The position numbers and the translations under genes were made by a program. A DNA stretch of 6,153 bases from Bacteroidota bacterium (GTDB lineage: Bacteria; Bacteroidota; Kryptoniia; Kryptoniales; JAKASW01): the NCBI GenBank assembly GCA_021785235.1, contig JAJYGB010000395.1, forward strand, positions 1-6,153, given 5' to 3'. The notes under the pieces are model-generated. The model had not been told where the DNA came from, did no database searches, and saw only the letters and a program-made list of their open reading frames with translations. This document shows, piece after piece, positions 4,912 through 6,153 of this stretch; the first letter of the stretch is position 1; each line of letters begins with the position of its first letter.

Positions 4912-6153
4912 ATGCGCAAGAGAATTTCAGCGGCACTTTTGGTTATCATTGCTCTATCGGGAATGCCCGGTTGCGTCCCTTCATTTCTTTCCACACAGAA
5001 GACCGGACCCGAGCATCCCGGATACCGGTACGAACTTGACTCCGGCTGGGTTTGCATGAATATCAAGGATGTCAAATCGACAGGCGAAGAGTTGTCAACC
5101 CCGCGCACAAGGTTAAGCGGTTGGATCCCCGCAACTGTGCCCGGTACGGTGCTCACCACGATGTTCAACGACAAGTTGATTCCAGATCCATTTTACGGAA
5201 TGAACGACGCGAGAATTCCCGATATATATGAAACGGGACGGGACTATTATACCTACTGGTTTGTCAAGGATTTCAAGGAAAATCCTCCCAGCGGCGGCGA
5301 GCAGGCCTGGCTCCACTTCCGCGGTGTCAATTACGGATGTGATGTCTATTTGAACGGGCACAAGCTGAACGAGAAAACTCATTACGGCATGTATCTGCGC
5401 CAGACCTACAACATTACGCCCTTCCTTTCAAAAGACGGCGATAATCGGCTGGCAGTCCTTGTATATCCTCCCGATCCGGTCGGCAATCCGAACGGCGGAC
5501 AGGGTGGCGACGGTACAATCGCGCGAAGCGTGTCCAACCAGTATGTCGCGGGGTGGGACTGGATTCAACCGGTCCGTGACCGGAACACCGGAATTTGGGA
5601 CAAGGTGACGATTGAAAAGACCAATACAATCGAGCTGAAGAGTCCGCACGTCGTCACGCTCGTACCGGGGAAGAGATATCCCGGCGAGCCTCAGGCTCCG
5701 GCGATAATCAGGGCGAGTGCCAGGATTTACAACCCGACCGATAAAACGGTCCGCGGGACATTGCAGTATGTTCTCGACGGCGACGTGGTAAGCAAGGCCG
5801 TGACGCTTCAGCCGGACACTACGACGAAAATACAGTTGCCAGATTACACGATGAAGAATCCGAAGCTCTGGTGGCCCAACGGGTATGGGAAGCAATCGTT
5901 ATATGAGCTGGAGTTTCAATTCATAGGAAGCGATAACGAATTGATGGATGAAAAAGAAGTGACGATGGGCGTGCGCGAAATCCAAACCAGGTGGAACAGC
6001 CACACGCGAAGCCGTGAGGTGCTTGTGAACGGCCAGAGAATTTTCATAAAAGGCGGGGATTGGATAGTTTCGGACGCGATGCTCCGGCTCTCGCCAGAAC
6101 GCTACGACGCCGAGATACGCTTCCAACGCGACATGAACCTGAACCTTATCCGC
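4912..6153 (+). CDS. GH2 glycoside hydrolase, endo-beta-mannosidase-like lipoprotein, N-terminal part
   Basis: 414 codons are visible and the frame runs off the right edge. Related enzymes are about 900 residues long, so the catalytic TIM barrel glutamates lie outside. Residues 1-21 form a lipoprotein-type signal: RKR, a hydrophobic core, then 'MPGC' with Cys21 as the likely lipidated residue, although Pro before Gly is a poor lipobox. The jelly-roll sugar-binding domain follows, with 'VPGTVLTTM' (77-84), 'PDPFYGMND' (91-99), 'GRDYYTYWF' (109-117) and 'GWDWIQPVRDRNTGIWDKV' (214-232). An Ig-like domain ends at 'LWWPNGYGKQSLYELEF' (319-335), and the barrel begins near 'FIKGGDWIVSDAMLRLSPERY' (378-398). 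From memory these blocks match plant mannosylglycoprotein endo-beta-mannosidase (EC 3.2.1.152) almost line for line, with exo-beta-D-glucosaminidase and beta-mannosidase as relatives. Activity on beta-mannosyl or beta-glucosaminyl linkages of glycoprotein glycans is therefore likely. The ATG at 4912 starts the signal peptide; the ribosome site is poor. The exact substrate is not settled. Confidence 0.9.
   Translation, partial: MRKRISAALLVIIALSGMPGCVPSFLSTQKTGPEHPGYRYELDSGWVCMNIKDVKSTGEELSTPRTRLSGWIPATVPGTVLTTMFNDKLIPDPFYGMNDARIPDIYETGRDYYTYWFVKDFKENPPSGGEQAWLHFRGVNYGCDVYLNGHKLNEKTHYGMYLRQTYNITPFLSKDGDNRLAVLVYPPDPVGNPNGGQGGDGTIARSVSNQYVAGWDWIQPVRDRNTGIWDKVTIEKTNTIELKSPHVVTLVPGKRYPGEPQAPAIIRASARIYNPTDKTVRGTLQYVLDGDVVSKAVTLQPDTTTKIQLPDYTMKNPKLWWPNGYGKQSLYELEFQFIGSDNELMDEKEVTMGVREIQTRWNSHTRSREVLVNGQRIFIKGGDWIVSDAMLRLSPERYDAEIRFQRDMNLNLIR

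Noticed and set aside
4905..5895. Several minus-strand open frames under the GH2 gene
   Set aside because: They are antisense to conserved GH2 blocks and lack any domain signal.

Overview
This window most likely comes from a bacterium of the Bacteroidota/Ignavibacteria (FCB) group. That placement is an inference. It rests on the type of C1 peptidase (QG-CWCFS active site and an 'IKDSG' motif, which I associate with Bacteroidota secreted peptidases), on the paralogous NarL-type regulators with a 'VMDLAP' motif, and on a lipoprotein-type GH2 glycosidase. GC content looks balanced, there are no phage or transposase genes, and nothing resembles a CRISPR array.

Layout: five genes lie on the minus strand, listed here from right to left in their order of transcription. 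(1) A secreted C1-family cysteine peptidase, 4263-3022. (2) A class I SAM-dependent methyltransferase, 2904-2152. (3) A small STAS-like protein, 2089-1709. (4) A LuxR/NarL-type response regulator, 1513-818. (5) A second, paralogous response regulator, 637 to the left edge, missing only its extreme C-terminus. On the plus strand, diverging from the peptidase, is the N-terminal 414 residues of a GH2 glycoside hydrolase (4912 to the right edge) that closely resembles plant mannosylglycoprotein endo-beta-mannosidase.

Although the five minus-strand genes point the same way, they look like several transcription units. The gaps are 62-195 bp, and several hold a perfect GC-rich hairpin or a plausible sigma70-type promoter. 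The best hairpin is a UUCG-tetraloop stem behind the peptidase gene. The 648-bp gap between the peptidase and GH2 genes holds no convincing gene but carries an approximately 84-bp palindromic element with imperfect terminal inverted repeats and a perfect 11-bp internal hairpin, probably a small non-autonomous dispersed repeat.

Functionally, the right half suggests an exported or periplasmic degradative pair acting on glycoprotein (a peptidase and a beta-mannosidase-like glycosidase). The left half is regulatory: two tandem response regulators about 51% identical by hand alignment, with no histidine kinase in view, next to a STAS-like protein. Both receivers carry Asp where the switch Thr/Ser normally sits, and one has also lost an acidic-pocket residue. 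These are the most unusual features. I do not see a clear new multi-gene system.
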